A stretch of DNA of 64,000 bases from Ditylenchus dipsaci (taxonomy: Eukaryota; Nematoda; Chromadorea; Rhabditida; Anguinidae), in assembly GCA_004194705.1 (NCBI GenBank), contig SADC01001238.1:257796-321795 (forward strand), in the 5' to 3' direction. Both the position numbers and the translations under genes were made by a program. How positions within the stretch are numbered: position 1 is the stretch's first letter; each line of letters starts with the position of its first letter. Shown piece by piece: positions 32,101 to 44,800 of this stretch. The notes under the pieces are model-generated. The model was not told the DNA's origin. It searched no databases and was given only the letters and a program-made list of their open reading frames with translations.

Positions 32101-34663
32101 AATCTTTTGTAGGGTATCTTCTTGACCACTTCGCTAGTAATCGATTTTTTGTATTGGATTTTGGCTAATTCTTTCTGATTTACACATCTAAAAGCCGTCT
32201 TATTAATAACATAGATTTTAAACTAGACACAAATTTACGGGTGAGGTGAATCTGGAGCATCTCGGAAAAATGAGTAAAGAGTGTGATTAAAACCAGAGTG
32301 ATCGTTCCTTGCAAGTAGTACACAGAGGGCAGCCCCATCGAGACTCACAAAGCTCTCCAGCTATCGGCATGGTTATTATAGGACCGATCTGCAAATAAAT
32401 CCGGATTTTACGTGAATTATGTGCAAAGCAGACCTGATATGGGTAGAAAGAAGCAAAATATAGCTGCCCATGGTAATGGTAGGTGACCATTCTTTTGAAA
32501 CAGAACTGACCATGGTTAGGATTGCTGGAAGTCCAGTTCCCTTAATTTGAGGAAAAAGTAAAACAAAAAAGTTGAAGAAATAGAACCTGCAAAATACGTA
32601 TTATGAAAAGTGAGGCGTAGCCCAGTTGAGCACTTAGTGGTATTAGTAAAGTGGATAAAGCCGACACTATTCCAAATCCTACAAACGCATCTCTGAAAGG
32701 AATAGATTATTTAAGGGCTAATAAAAAACATGAAACGTATACTGTATTTCTTATAATGAAAGCTCATGGACGTTTATTTTTTAAAACTCCAAAAATATGA
32801 AAAAGTTCGAGTCAATCTCGAAAATTTTGGGTGCTTAACCAAAATTAAAAAAGTGTGATCGGTAGAGCTCGTGGTAGTTAAGAAAATGCAATAAACAGCT
32901 ATGCTGAAAATTTGCTTTGGGTTGGGATACAGGTCCTCAAAATTAGGCGTGGCCACTTATTAGAGAAAATACAGTAACAAAATAACTTTTTAATCTCAAA
33001 TTTTTAAGAGAATTCTCCGGAACTCTATTTTTGCCGGTAAATTACAAATCTGAGATTGATCTTTTTTTTCCAGAAAATGGGGAATTATTATTTCCCTCCT
33101 AACTGTCTTGTCAGGAAGGGGATAAGGAGAATAGAAATAGAATAAAATCTAGGAAAGTTTATTGACTATATAAAACGGAGAGGCGAAAATTGCGCGGCGG
33201 AAAATTGCGCGCAAATTTTTCTTTGATTCAAAAAAGCAAAAATTTCAATAATTTTTAAAAATTGATAGCACCATTAGATAGCCCTGCCATTCTAGTCTCT
33301 GTGTACTTTCATCCTTTAAAAATGTTGCACGAAAAACTAAAAGTATGAAACAGTAGTACAGCGACCAAGTTTTCCATCTTCAAAGGATGCCGCCTTTATG
33401 ACCCATACCTATTGGGCACTTTCAAAGAGAAGCCCATAGGTATAGGAGGGTTTAGGCTCCGCCCCTTTTAACCCATACCTATAAGCACTGTTCGAAATAC
33501 ACCCTCCTATACCTATGGGCTTCTCTTTGAAAGTGCCCAATAGGTATGGGTCATAAAGGCGGCATCCTTTGAAGATGGAAAACTTGGTCGCTGTACTACT
33601 TGAAACGAATCAGAAATAAGTAATTATTTCCTGATTTGTTTCATGCTTTTAGTTTTCCTGTGTTACATGTTGAAAACACTTTTTAACAACACTTTTTGAC
33701 CAAACAAACAAATGGTAGGGCTATTTGATGGTGCTATTATTTTTCGAAAAATTATTTAAATTTTTGCTTTTTGGATAAAAGAAAAAGCTTGGCGCGCAAT
33801 TTTCACCCTCCCCACAGAAATAATTTCGAATGAGTTCTTATGAATTCTTATCTCAATATTATCTTAAATCGAATTCAGCCAAGTATTTTGAAGAATTAAA
33901 TTTCTTGGATTTTCCAGAGAATTCCACAAGCTCACTTGATAGCTCAAAACCATATACAAAACGTATCACTTTAAGTTTCTTCCACCCTCTTCCGCCTTTT
34001 TTTAATTTTTTTCGCAAGATGCATTGAAAAGGGCAATAAGAGATGGTCCCCCGCCAATTCCAAAAATTTTCCTGATCATTGACTATTTGTTCGGATTTTT
34101 TAACTTGATTTATAACAAACTAAAACTAAAATTAAATTCCAGGCCTAGTCTTGTTAGAAACCAAGTTGAAAATCCGTTGAGAAGTTAAATAATTAGGAAA
34201 ATTTTTGAATTGGCATACACCAATTATAAACGCTTGGGTATGCTCTTTTAAGTTATTTTTTATCTTAGATGTATAGGTGTTTTTACTATTGCAAAAGCTT
34301 TATAAAATTCTTTAACAAACCTGGTGCCAAACTTATCCGTACAATAAGCGAAAACAACACTGCTGGCTAACGCTCCAATAGCTGTTGACGAAAAAAGTCC
34401 GTTTCTCTGGATTGGAGAATAATCATAGTACACTTTTGGTCAGCAAATTTGCTAGAACTAGAATTATCTGCGAATATTTTTAAAACCTCTAAGCCTTGGT
34501 CTTCCTCTTCCGGCTCCAACATGCAAATAATAGTAAAGTTGAAGGCCATAATGTTCGCATATATAAATGTCATTGTGACAATAGAGATGAGCAAGATCCA
34601 ATAACGCACAGATCCTTTGAAGGGAAGCCATTTGCAGTAGGTCTGAACAAGGTGGTCTAGCAT
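29160..34663 (-). CDS. SLC17-like major facilitator superfamily transporter
   Basis: Twelve-helix anion/solute transporter of the nematode SLC17-like MFS group, predicted in a membrane. Exons: 34663-34321 (starts MLDHLVQTYC; RYWILLISIVTMTF; SSTAIGALASSVVFAY; ends CTDKFGT), 32692-32587 (FGIVSALSTLLIPLSAQ), 32540-32434 (GLPAILTMVSSVSKEWSP), 32388-32239 (QIGPIITMPIAGEL; SVYYLQGTITLVL), about 32140-32002 (VVWISLMAFFGDELG), 31447-31296 (NKVLGMDVRETGFAAALPF), 30541-30395 (LPIWVFQAAYTIMNLFGSLA), about 29472-29350 (SSQFSHVLMAATVIIS) and 29206-29160 (ending TNITL). Junction phases agree wherever I checked. Single-base frame breaks occur near CAAAAG (about 34440), TGGGGC (about 32335) and GGCCAA (about 31360). 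The first and late introns are swollen by fold-back elements. Substrate unknown. Confidence 0.85.
33356..33600. repeat. Near-perfect 245-bp palindrome in a transporter intron
   Basis: GTACAGCGACCAAGTTTTCC at the left is repeated inverted at the right; the arms continue through CATACCTATTGGGCACTTTC and AGAGAAGCCCATAGGTATAG, centred near 33478. Outer segments with GCGCGCAATTTTC (33190-33220 and 33800-33815) extend the symmetry. A weaker single-arm relative is at 30715-30790. Confidence 0.8.
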
Positions 34664-35237
34664 TGCACCAAACTTTTAAAGATTGGTTCCAAAATGTCAC
34701 TTGTGTTCCTATTAAATGCTGGAACATTGTTTTTGACCTCATTATAGACGCTTATATGCGAGACAGACGGCCGCCTAAGCTTATTTTTCACATGTTTGAT
34801 TTGTCAGTGAAATCAGTCAAATTGTCACGTAGTGAAAACAACTTTTTGAGTTTGCATGATTAATAAAAAGAAGATAAAGTCTGTAAATGTTATGTTCTAG
34901 TTTTCAGTTTATGAACATTGATTCAAAAGATCTACGAACTTTGAGCTGAGGTTTTTATCACTTTTTTTATTCAAGGCATTTCATCTTTTAAATAATATTG
35001 AGGTTGAAAGTTTGTTTAAAAAACAACATAATCTTGAAAATAAATATATAATGTTGTTCGAAAAGGCGGCGGCTCCACACGGATATAAGCTCTTTGATCC
35101 ACTTTTGCCGGTGCCCTACACATCTTCTGTATGAAAAGATCTGACCTCTGGGCGGTTTTAGCGAAAATCCCGAATAAAAAAATATGACTGAAAGTAGCTT
35201 AAAATAACCAGACAGAATAAATCAAAGGGAACGGCTG

Positions 35238-35900
35238 TACATCCTGATCATAGTTGGATCGCCGCCGCCGCCGCCACCGGCGCCGCCGCCGCCGCCGGCG
35301 GCGCCGCCAGGCGGCGGCGGCAAAATATGAAGTGCCGCCGGCGGCGGCGGCTGCGCCGGCGGCTGAAAATGAGGTCGGCGGCGGCGGTGGCGGTGCGGCG
35401 GAGTAATTAGGCTGCGGCGGCGGCGGCGGTGGCGGCGATGTGGCGGCGGCGGTGGCGGCGGTGGCGCGGTGGCGGCACCACCAATTACAAAGTACCAAAA
35501 CAATGCTTGTTTTGAATGGTCATCTTACGAAAATATGATAAAATGACATAATTTAGAATTTTACTGTTCTCTTGCAAAAATTTTATTCTATGACAAACAT
35601 AAATTAAACAGAAAAATTTTTTTGACAGTGAAGCGTTAGCTGGCGGCGGCGGTGGCGGCGATGGAAGCGCCGGCGGCGGCGGCCAAATAAAAAGTGCCAC
35701 CGGCGGTGGCGGCGCGGTGGTGGCAAAGCAGCGGCAGCGGCGGCGGTGGCGGCGGTGGCGGCGGTGAAATTTAGCAAGGTTTTTGCGCCGCCGGCGGCGG
35801 CGCCGGCGGCGGCGGTGGTGTTGGCGACGCCGCCGGCGGTGGCGGCGGCGGCGGTGGTGGTTTTTCAGAGGCGTCCAACTATGATCCTGATGGTATGTCC
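35238..35900. mobile_element. Fold-back element packed with GGC/GCC trinucleotide repeats
   Basis: CATCCTGATCATAGTTGGA at the left is mirrored by TCCAACTATGATCCTGAT at the right. Two GC-rich arms (35259-35472, 35640-35866) are almost pure GGC/GCC with single-base variants, separated by about 165 bp of AT-rich DNA. All long Pro/Arg/Ala ORFs here are translations of the repeat. Confidence 0.75.
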
Positions 35901-36744
35901 TGGTGCAGAATTTCGCTCTGAGCACGACGGTGCGAAAAAATTTGAAAAAAAAACTCTACGGTGTTCAGCGGTCTTTGTGAACTGTCAATGTCACGATTTT
36001 CGCCTATGCAACTTTAAAAAAGGTAAAACATGCAACTGTTTTAATATATTTTTCTTATTTTGATGTGCAAAAGAAAGCGCAGTTTGCGAGCTTTCAAATG
36101 ACATATCGTGGAGGTATTTATGACAATCATATGAAAAAAGTTTTTTTTAAAATTCACTGAGTTTTTTTCAAAAACGTTGTTCATACAAAAAGATGCACAA
36201 AAAAATGTGGAAACGCCGTTTTTCAACAAATAACCGACACTATTTGACAGAGCAAGAAAAACTGCACCAGATAGTGCTTTAAAGTGATCTAAAACCAGGC
36301 TTTTTGAATGTTAAGCAAACGTTCAAAAGTATATTCCAAAAGCATCTTGACCTGAAACTTTGATTTCGCTGCATAAACCTGAACTTCTGACAACGGTCGA
36401 TTTACTTGAGAAACTATCCTTTGATTATCACAGTCACTGTCACATTTCGAACTCAAAAATAACGGGAGTTTATTGTACATACAGAGTTTACTGTGTAACT
36501 AATACAAGTACAAACATTTTATTACCAAAAATAAAAATAATTTTGTTTGAAATTTTCGACTATTAAAAGATTTAACATGTATGACAGCGATGATTTATTA
36601 CTATTCACTGCAGAGCAAATGAAAATTAAAATTTTTTTTTAATTGACGTTGACACGCGTTGACACGCAAATTGAAATTACTCTAAATTTTATTGTCTTAT
36701 TTATTTCGCTGCACTTCTCGGGCTATTATTACTAGGCTTGATTT

Positions 36745-36890
36745 TGAGACGGGATTCCCACGGGATTCCCGGTTTGGAAATCCCGAAAATTTTTAAAATC
36801 CCGATCCCGAATCCCGCCGGAAAAATGTCTGAAATCGCGAATCCCGCGGGGTCTTATTCCGAAAATCCTGGAAAAATCCCGAATTCAAAT
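36745..36890. repeat. GGGATTCCCG short-motif repeat
   Basis: A cluster of imperfect copies of (G)GGATTCCCG and its complement AATCCCG, roughly ten within 150 bp. No terminal repeats or duplication could be fixed. Confidence 0.5.
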
Positions 36891-37831
36891 TTATCTTGTT
36901 TCAGTACGAATATAGACTAATTTTTGAAGTGAACCTTATCATTTTTTTGTTGCCGTTTTTGTCGTCATTTGTGCTTAAAAATAATTTTACCTGTTTGTTT
37001 TTCAGATAAAGCATATTATCTAAAAGCTTGATTGCTATGGACAATGAGATAATATTTTGGGCTTAAACCCTCATTTGTTGCCCGGACACACTACACTAAC
37101 TATCCGCGAGTAACCAGCTGGTTTTTTGCACGATTGTTTATCCTATAAGCACTGGAATGTTCCGTCCAAAAACTCTACGATGATAACTTTAAAATTTCTC
37201 GTATAAAGTACGAGAAATTCTACAGTATTTTACGGGATGAGTGAATTGGGTGCATTTCAAATTGGGCTCATTAAAATTGGGCCACAAATTTGAGTCGAAA
37301 ATTCGGGCCAATTTGAAACAGGTCATATTTGAAATGGCTTAATTTGAGAAGGCCTGATTTTCTTCTCCTCCTATTGATTTTATTCTGAATTATAAGAAAG
37401 TTCTGAATTTATGAATAATTGTAGAATTTTTAGTATAATTGTGATAAAAAAATTTCAACTGTAAAATAAGACAAAAAAAAACCTGATGCTCCTGTTGTTT
37501 TTGAGCTTATGAAGGAATGTAATTTCAGGTTTAGGACCGACTTATAACTTTTTTGTATTCTGGAAAACACGTTTGAGTCTGTTTTAACATTTACTGGCCT
37601 GCCATGCGCAAAAGCACAATATAATTAGTAAAAAAAATCCCTTTTATTTCTATAATTTTTGAAAGGTCCTGTACCCAGTCCTATTTGTACCTAGTCGTGG
37701 CACCAGTAATAATGTGTACCTATTATAAGCCACACGCATATTTGGCTTGCCAAATATGCCTCTGGGCATCAATAATATCTAATTTATCTACCTTAAAACC
37801 TCTTTATATGGTCCCCAGGCCCAGCTAATAT

Positions 37832-38715
37832 TGTAACAAAACTAGACAGACGGTTGGGCTCGAGAACGAAGAAATATCATAGTCCAGACAGTCTGGTCAG
37901 ACGGTGGTGAGAGATCACTGGAACAAGCTGTACATGGGTGGACCAAACTGGCTAAACCGACCTGGTCAGACGGCACCTAGAGACTGTGTGATCCAGGAGG
38001 CAGATCTCAGGGGCGTGCGCTCCAGGCAGTATAAAAGGAGCGGATTACCGACCCCCCCCCCCAGCCTCATTCTGGCCAGCCGGCACCAGCTTTCCAGTTT
38101 TTAGCTCTCCATTTTGTACTTGTATTATTTTTATGCCTTGCTCTGAGTCCAGGACTTAGAACCATTTTCATGGTGTGCAGGACTTAGAATAATTCTGGTC
38201 TAATGGACTTAGAATTATTCTCCGTCCGCGGACTCGTATTTTTCGTGCATTGTGGACCTGTATTTATTTTTTGATCTAGGTCCCAGACTTAGAGTTCTGG
38301 TCTCTCTAATCAACTTTTATCTATGTGCTAGTACTATATGTTCAATTTATCGTGCGCGCATTTATTTTTGATTGTACTTGTAGGGTTTAATTACCCAAGT
38401 TTGAGGTGTCAACCAATAAAATTTGGACGTTTAATTCCTGAGCAAGATCCCCCAGTACACATCATCCGGTGTCCGTCAACACTGAGGCCCAAGGACTTAA
38501 TCCGCAGTTCTAGGCTTAGGCTTAGTAATATTCGTCGTCGTAATATTTATTGCCAGGAAGGAAAGATTCCCTGAGCTTCCCTGATTCGAAGAGTTTGCCG
38601 ACCAGGAAGGGTCCAGCCCCTGTGGACCAGTGATTACGCTACCCTCCCCGTGTGTGGGTCCAGCATCGCCTTCACTTAGAACCACTGCGCACGCTTGCAA
38701 AGAGCAATTGGAGGA
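37832..38715 (+). other. LTR-like or snRNA-type stretch with TATA box and SL1 sequence
   Basis: Starts TGTAACAAAACTAGACAGAC and could end at GGACGGGAAACA (TG...CA), but no matching 5-bp duplication is seen. It contains CAGTATAAAAGGAGCG (TATA box at about 38030), a C-run, repeated GGACTTAGAAT units between 38150 and 38300, and the SL1 22-mer at 38384. Composition differs from the AT-rich neighbourhood. Either a solo LTR or a transcription unit; not settled. Confidence 0.4.
38384..38450 (+). ncRNA. SL1 spliced-leader RNA gene or pseudogene
   Basis: Positions 38384-38405 read GGTTTAATTACCCAAG plus TTTGAG, identical to the nematode SL1 leader, and are followed directly by GT, as at the donor site of an SL RNA gene. 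GGTT at the start can pair with AACC at 38411-38414, and AAAATTTGGA about 12 nt later resembles an Sm site. The second and third stem-loops of typical SL1 RNA are not evident and the usual 5S rRNA neighbour is absent. It may therefore be a truncated or divergent copy. Confidence 0.6.
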
Positions 38716-39146
38716 CGGGAAACATCTAAATTGTTTACTCTATTTGGGTTTTACCACTCTAGAGTTAAAAATGAAAACATAAAATTAACTGTAGGTTGAT
38801 AACTGTAAAATTTTAAATTAGAGTAAATACGGTAGTTTATTTTAGCGTTTCCCACACAATTTCATTAAAAAGATAAATTTTTGGGCATTTTTGAAAAGCC
38901 GTGTGGGGGGGTTGTCGTTCTATTAGAGCATATCGCTCAATTAGAGCATTTCGTTCTATTTTTCGGCACTCTCTTGACCTTGTCGTTCTATTAAAGCATG
39001 TCATTCAAATAGAGCATGTGGTTCTATTAGAAGCTTCACGGTATACGGTTTGAAAATCATTAATGTCACAAAAGAACTAATAACTGGAGCCCAGGAATGC
39101 AAGAAAGTAACTTATAGGGACAGCAACTCAACTGTCTCACTTTGGG

Positions 39147-39391
39147 CCCTATTGGACTTTAGAGGGCCATTCTTTGCCTTGGTCCCCCTGTTGTTTTTTG
39201 ATGAAATATGCCTTGGTCCCCCTTGTTGTTTTTAAGGTGATAATATTAAAGGTGATCATGTTAACCATAATCAACCTGATCACCATAGTCACAGTGTTAC
39301 AGTAAACATAATGAACAGGGGGGACCAAAACTGTTTTCATCAAAAAAACAACAGGGGACCAAGGCAAAAATGGCCCCTAAAGTCTAATAGG
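39147..39391. mobile_element. Palindromic MITE with CCTTGGTCCCCC motifs
   Basis: GGGCCCTATTGGACTTTAGA at the left pairs with TCTAATAGGGCC at the right; inner arms hold CCTTGGTCCCCCTGTTGTTTTTT in direct and inverted copies. The CCTTGGTCCCCC word also occurs in the Merlin element and in the fold-backs at 13597 and 17747. Confidence 0.7.
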
Positions 39392-39797
39392 GCCGATTAA
39401 TGGCACAAAAGCCTTAAACATTTATCGTTCATCAATTAATAATGGTTAATAATTTTTTTGTAGCAAAAATACTTTTTTTGTGGTTAATTTTCTTTTTGCC
39501 TGGGTTTATCAAATTTTCTTATTTTTTTTCAAAAGTGAAAATACCATCGTGTAACCCTACGGCTCTAGTTTCTAATGAGGTATTGCTTATCACAACGTCT
39601 TTGCAAAAATTTAGTACGAAAAATAAAAAGTATGAAGCAAATAAAAACTGCAGTCCTTAAAGGTTTTGTTATATCATTATACCAACCGTTTTATCATCGA
39701 ACAAGGCGGACTTTACCGGGACTTGCACTGAAAGGAGAGCGCACTACAGAGTGACACGAAAAAACTCTTCCATTTAAAAAAAAGGTGTCAGCCCATC

Positions 39798-40255
39798 GAT
39801 TTTCCTATGGCTCATTTATAAACGTTGTCGTTGTCGTCGTCGTTGTCGTTGGAAAAAATGTTTATAAAGGCATTTTTACGCCAACGACAACGCCAACGAC
39901 GACGACAACGACAACGACGACATATTTATAAAAATCCAACGACAACGCCAACGACAACGGAAAATTTTTCTTCCAAATCAGACAAATTTTGCATTTTAAG
40001 TCAGAATTTTAAGGATTAACTATATTCTCCACACGTTTTCACTCGAAAGCTCGACTAAAAATGCGAAATTTGTCCAATTTTGAATAAAAAATGTCGTTGT
40101 CCTTGGCGTCGTCGTTGTCGTTGGCGTTGTCGTTGGATTTTTTATAAATAGGTCGTCGTTGTCGTTGTCGTCGTCGTTGGCAAAAAAAAGGGTTTTATAA
40201 AAAAAATATTCCAACGACGACGACAACGACAACGTTCATAAATGAGCCACTAGGA
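39798..40255. mobile_element. MITE with CGTTGTCGT repeats
   Basis: ATTTTCCTATGGCTCATTTA at the left is mirrored at the right. Each arm continues into CGTTGTCGTCGTCGTTGTCG and its complement, with the same repeats again flanking a short centre (GTCAGAATTTTAAGGATTAAC). Predicted ORFs of Arg/Gln or Thr repeats are artefacts. Confidence 0.75.
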
Positions 40256-40405
40256 AAATTTATGACAGTAGTCAAGTCACGTGGGGGCTGCCCAGTAGAT
40301 ATACAAAAATTCGAATTCACCGAAAACAGCAACGAAAAGTAAATTCGACTACAAATTTTTATTCGAAAATTTATAATAACATTTTTAGGGCTTCAAAAAT
40401 TTACG

Positions 40406-40965
40406 ATACCATATTTCCACTAATGAACGCGCATGCTCTAATACTTTGAGAGCCTATATCTCAGCTTAGAGAAATTTTTCTGCAAAGCTGTTTAATCCAT
40501 TTTCTTAACTCCACGAGCTGCACCGATTCCACTTTTCGGATTTTGGTTGAGCAACCCAAATTTCCGAGATTGAAACGAAATGTTTCAGCCGGCGCGCTTA
40601 TTAGAGGAAATACGGTATCACAAAAATATCGAAAGTTCTATAGTTTTCTACCTCAAAACTGGCTGACCTGCTATCTGAATATTATTCTTTTAAAAGCTAC
40701 CGTATATTCTCGATTAGAAGGCCCCTCTCTAATAGAAGGCCCCTCTCTAATAGAAGGCCCCCTTGACGACCTATATATCAGCCTAGAAAAAGAAATTCGC
40801 AAATCTGTTTTTCGCGTTTTCTTAGTTAGCACGAGCTCACCTGATTCCACTTTTAAAATTTTAGTTGAGCATTCAAAAATCTCAAAATCGAAATATTTTT
40901 TTTCCGACTTTTTCAGGGTTGAAAAATAGAAGGCCGGGCCTTCTAATAGAGAATATACGGTATTC
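40406..40965. repeat. Two adjacent TACCGTATTT-family fold-backs
   Basis: The first runs from ACCATATTTCCACTAATGA to CTTATTAGAGGAAATACGGTA (ends about 40618). The second runs from TACCGTATATTCTCGATTAG to CTAATAGAGAATATACGGTA (40701-40962). Each has a single inverted terminal arm and a unique centre. Confidence 0.75.
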
Positions 40966-41287
40966 TTAACATTAGTTTCGCACCTATTTTAAAATGCCTT
41001 AGAATTGTTTTTGCGTAAAAAAACTAAGATCTGAATGCATAGACAGAAGGAGCACGAAAAATTGGAGCACGAAGATAAATATCAGAAACGGTGATTGTTT
41101 TGTTACGAAAAAGACAGGTTGTAACAAGTGGTGATTTTGACTAAGTTTTTCAGGATAAATACAATGGTGTAGGTCCATTTCGTTTCAATTATTAACAAAG
41201 TAGGTGAAAAAGGTCTAAAAGGTAACTAATTAAGCATGGTCAAAATCCAGCTGGATACTCACAAGTTTTCAATTGATGCGTCATGAT

Positions 41288-41408
41288 TAGAGTGGGCGAG
41301 TCGAGTACTAGAAATCGAGTAATCTCGAGTAATAGTACTCGAAAATTTCGAGTTTCGAATATCATATCGAGTCGAGTACTCGAAAATCTCGATTACTCGC
41401 CCACCCTA
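41288..41408. mobile_element. 121-bp hAT MITE with perfect 8-bp TSD
   Basis: TAGAGTGGGCGAGTCGAGTA opens and, inverted, TAGGGTGGGCGAG closes, flanked by GTCATGAT at 41280-41287 and 41409-41416. The interior is TCGAGTACTCGA-type palindromes. Confidence 0.85.
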
Positions 41409-41862
41409 GTCATGATCGTCATACTACACCCAGGTCCATAATATGCTGAAATGATCGCCAGAAGTTCAGCTTTCTGAAAGTATTACGCACGAACTTTTTC
41501 GACTTTGACACTGGATTCGTGTTCAGCGTGGTCGATTTACATATAAAATTGGTCTTGAAATCTTCAAGTCTCTGTCAAATTTACGGTATTGCTGCGTTAC
41601 GGCCCAAAAGAACAGTGAGATTCTGTCCTTTCTTGAAGCCTTTAGAAAATGTCTTATGGGTTGTTCACATACCGAGAGTGAGACTGGAAGTGAGAGTAAA
41701 AGTGAGGCACATTGTCAACACCCCCTTACTCTCACTCTCAGTAAGTGAACAGGCCATTGGAAAATGAAAATGTTTTAGTAAATGTCTTTTAAGTATACTA
41801 AACATTTATTAAACATCAAACATACTAAACTATCACAGATTTGCTGCTTCGATAAAACTAAT

Positions 41863-44800
41863 CTACACACTTAGACTTCCTTCTCTGAAATCAGTCTTTC
41901 CAATCTGTGCATTTATAACTGCTGATCTGCCTGTTCTAGACCCGTCAATAGCCTTTTTCAACGTGTTTTCAATCTCAGCTTCATCTTCATTTGTTAAAAG
42001 AATTCCATCTGTGTCTAGTGCTTCACCAATCTTCTCATAACTGTTAAACTAAAGATCTCATTTTACAAATTTAATAAAACCATTTTATCCTAAAGTCTTA
42101 CAGCCAAATCACAGCTAATTGCCGACTTAAACAAGGGCACTTGTTCCCTGGCTATCTGGGTCCAGCAAGCATCATTGCCGATTACCGAAAGCGAATCATA
42201 TTATCTTTTGATACATATAAAAACATCAATCGCTCACCGCTACCACTGGCAGCTTCATCCTGACAAATGAGTCGAACTCCATAATAGAATATCTAGAATA
42301 ATTGTTTTTTAATATCCTTTGTTTTTTGCTGAAATTAAAAATAACCCGGCAGATCCATCTCCATAAATTATAATGACTGGTCTATTAGGATAAACAGTCT
42401 TAGCACCCAAAGCGAAACCACCGCCCACGCCAAAGTGCCAAATGCTCCTGGGTCTAGCCATTGTAGTGGGCCCCTGGGTCGGACAATATGGGCGGCTGAG
42501 CCAACAAAATCACCTCCGTCGGCTACTAAGATGGCATCTTCAGGAATTACCTAGATGAACAAGTTTTTAAGAAATTATGTATTTTCTTTAAAAAAAATTT
42601 TTTTCGCTTGAGACCGTGTTTATTTTTTTTAGGAGAACTGTTTAACTAAATAATCCCTACGAAAGTCAATAGGTCAATTCTTTTGTCTCTACGACAAAGT
42701 TCATTTTAGAGTAACCTTGAAAATGATACCTTGTCAAGCTGACCAAGTAGTTTCAACGGGTTGAGCTTGCCATCTGGCGAGGCTTCCTTCATTTTCTTTT
42801 GATTTTTTCGCTCTTTAGCTATTTCTTTCTCTTTGAGTTTGTTGAGCCATTCTGGCGGAGATTTCCATTCTTTTTCAGTAAGCTTCTTGCTGACTTTTAC
42901 TAAAGCTGATCCTATGTCTGCTTGCACTAATTTTTCCGCATTCCAGTACAACCTAGGTTCTAAATAATAATTACTATAGAAACATAATTGAAAACATATC
43001 TACTTTTTTGAGTTGGATAGAATCTCTGTTGATTGCAATGACTTTTGAGTTGGGAGAAAGAATCTTGCCGTAGTCCAGTCGAAAATCAGCAACAGTGCCT
43101 AAAATATTTTTCATTGTGCGTCTTTTTTCAAAAAAATTAGAGAATGTGGGGTTTGGTTCTCGAACTATATTGTAGAAAACAAGTCTTTAAGTAATGACTG
43201 CACTGTGAAATTTCTTAGTGAGCGGTATAAACAAGTTTATTAAAATATAATGCTCAAGGTGGTCTGTTAGTCCCTGTCAATACAATTTTTTTCCAATTAT
43301 TGATCTCTTGTTCGAATTTTTCAACATGGTTTCTAACAGAAGTAGGCTAAAAATTTATTTTTAGGTTTTTCGATAAACTCAATAAAAAAATTCGTAGGTA
43401 TATCCAAAGATTAGGAAAAAAAATTCAATTGGCGGCGGACCGCCAATTAACCGTGGTCCTACTATGGTCTATATATTTTAAATTTTGATAACAGTAATCA
43501 ATTGACTCACCTGCTAGAATGACAACATCAGCTTCCTGTAAGTAGTGAATATAGTTGAGAAAAATAGGAAGAGGTTTGGCTTAACAACCCCGGTTGCCTT
43601 TCTCTAATTTAAAAAAAAATTAAGCTTCAACTGCTTACTTGCCTTTAGTGCATCCCGTCGATTGTGTCTCAGCTGGATTTGCGAGTTGATACCCAGCAAA
43701 CCTCGGCACATACCTCCGAGATATGTAGGCACACCGATAGCCTTGAAAACAGACAATAGCACAAAATTTGATAACAATGACTTACTTCCACAGTTGCCTG
43801 TAGTTGTTTGGCACTAACAGGTGGGAGAGTAGCTTGAGCTCCCATCAGCAAAATAGGCCTTTGGCTTGAGAAATAATGTCCACCATTGAATCTACATCTT
43901 TGGAAGAAGCAATAGGGATGTCTACTGGCAGTGGAGTAATCGACTGAGGTTTCCAAGCATTTCCAAACATTTTCGATATGTGATAGAGACAGTAGGCGTT
44001 AAAAAGTTTCTGGAAATTATAGATTTGCAGTTTATATTCAAAGAAAAAATAGCTAACTTTAATTCCGTAGCATTGGGAACATAACAGTCTCTACCAGCCA
44101 TTTCGTAATGGTGCAGCACATCCAAAGGAAACTCAATAAATACAGGACCTAAAATAGGTGTAAGAATTTATTATGATAAAAATATGTAGGTTTTATATAC
44201 CTGGAGTGCAGATTGAGCCACTTGGATAGCTTTCCGGATCATTGGCTGGATGTCACGAAGACGATTGACTCGACCGGTAAACTTACAAAATGGTCGCAAA
44301 ATAGAGAGTTGGTCAATGTCCTGAAAAGTAACTTTTTTTAAAAATATTTTTAAGTTACATGATTGAGCAACCTGCAAAGCACCCTTTCTTTCATGAGAGT
44401 AGGGGCAGCTCACCAATAAGTAAAATAGGTGATCTGAAAGATCGCCTATTGAAAGATTTTTAAAATGAAAACTAGTATGTATTTTCAAAGCTACTCTGTT
44501 TCCGTCAAACAAAATAAAAATCACCAAAATATTTTTATAAATTAAACAATAATCACGTCTTTAACAAAAATCGAACTTCAATTTGCTAAAGCTTTCAGAA
44601 TTTAGTATATCGTGTGGTCATGTGCTCAAACAACCAAAAAACTAATAAAAATCAAATTATAATTAATAAAATTGGTAATTTTATGTCAAATTTTAGGAAA
44701 AGCAAATAAGTGGAGGATTTATTTCAAAATTTAGTGGATTTTAAGTAATGCGATTTCAACTCACTCTGCCATTTGTGCATTCTTTACTGCTGTTATGGTG

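Noticed and set aside
35199..35925. Long ORFs rich in Pro, Arg, His or Ala
   Set aside because: They are translations of GGC/GCC trinucleotide repeats in a fold-back element, open in several frames on both strands.
37832..38715. Firm call of a solo LTR
   Set aside because: TG and CA ends and a TATA box can be picked, but no matching 5-bp target duplication or second LTR is visible.
39825..40232. Arg/Gln-rich and Thr-rich ORFs
   Set aside because: They follow the CGTTGTCGT repeats of a MITE and lack any non-repeat coding signal.
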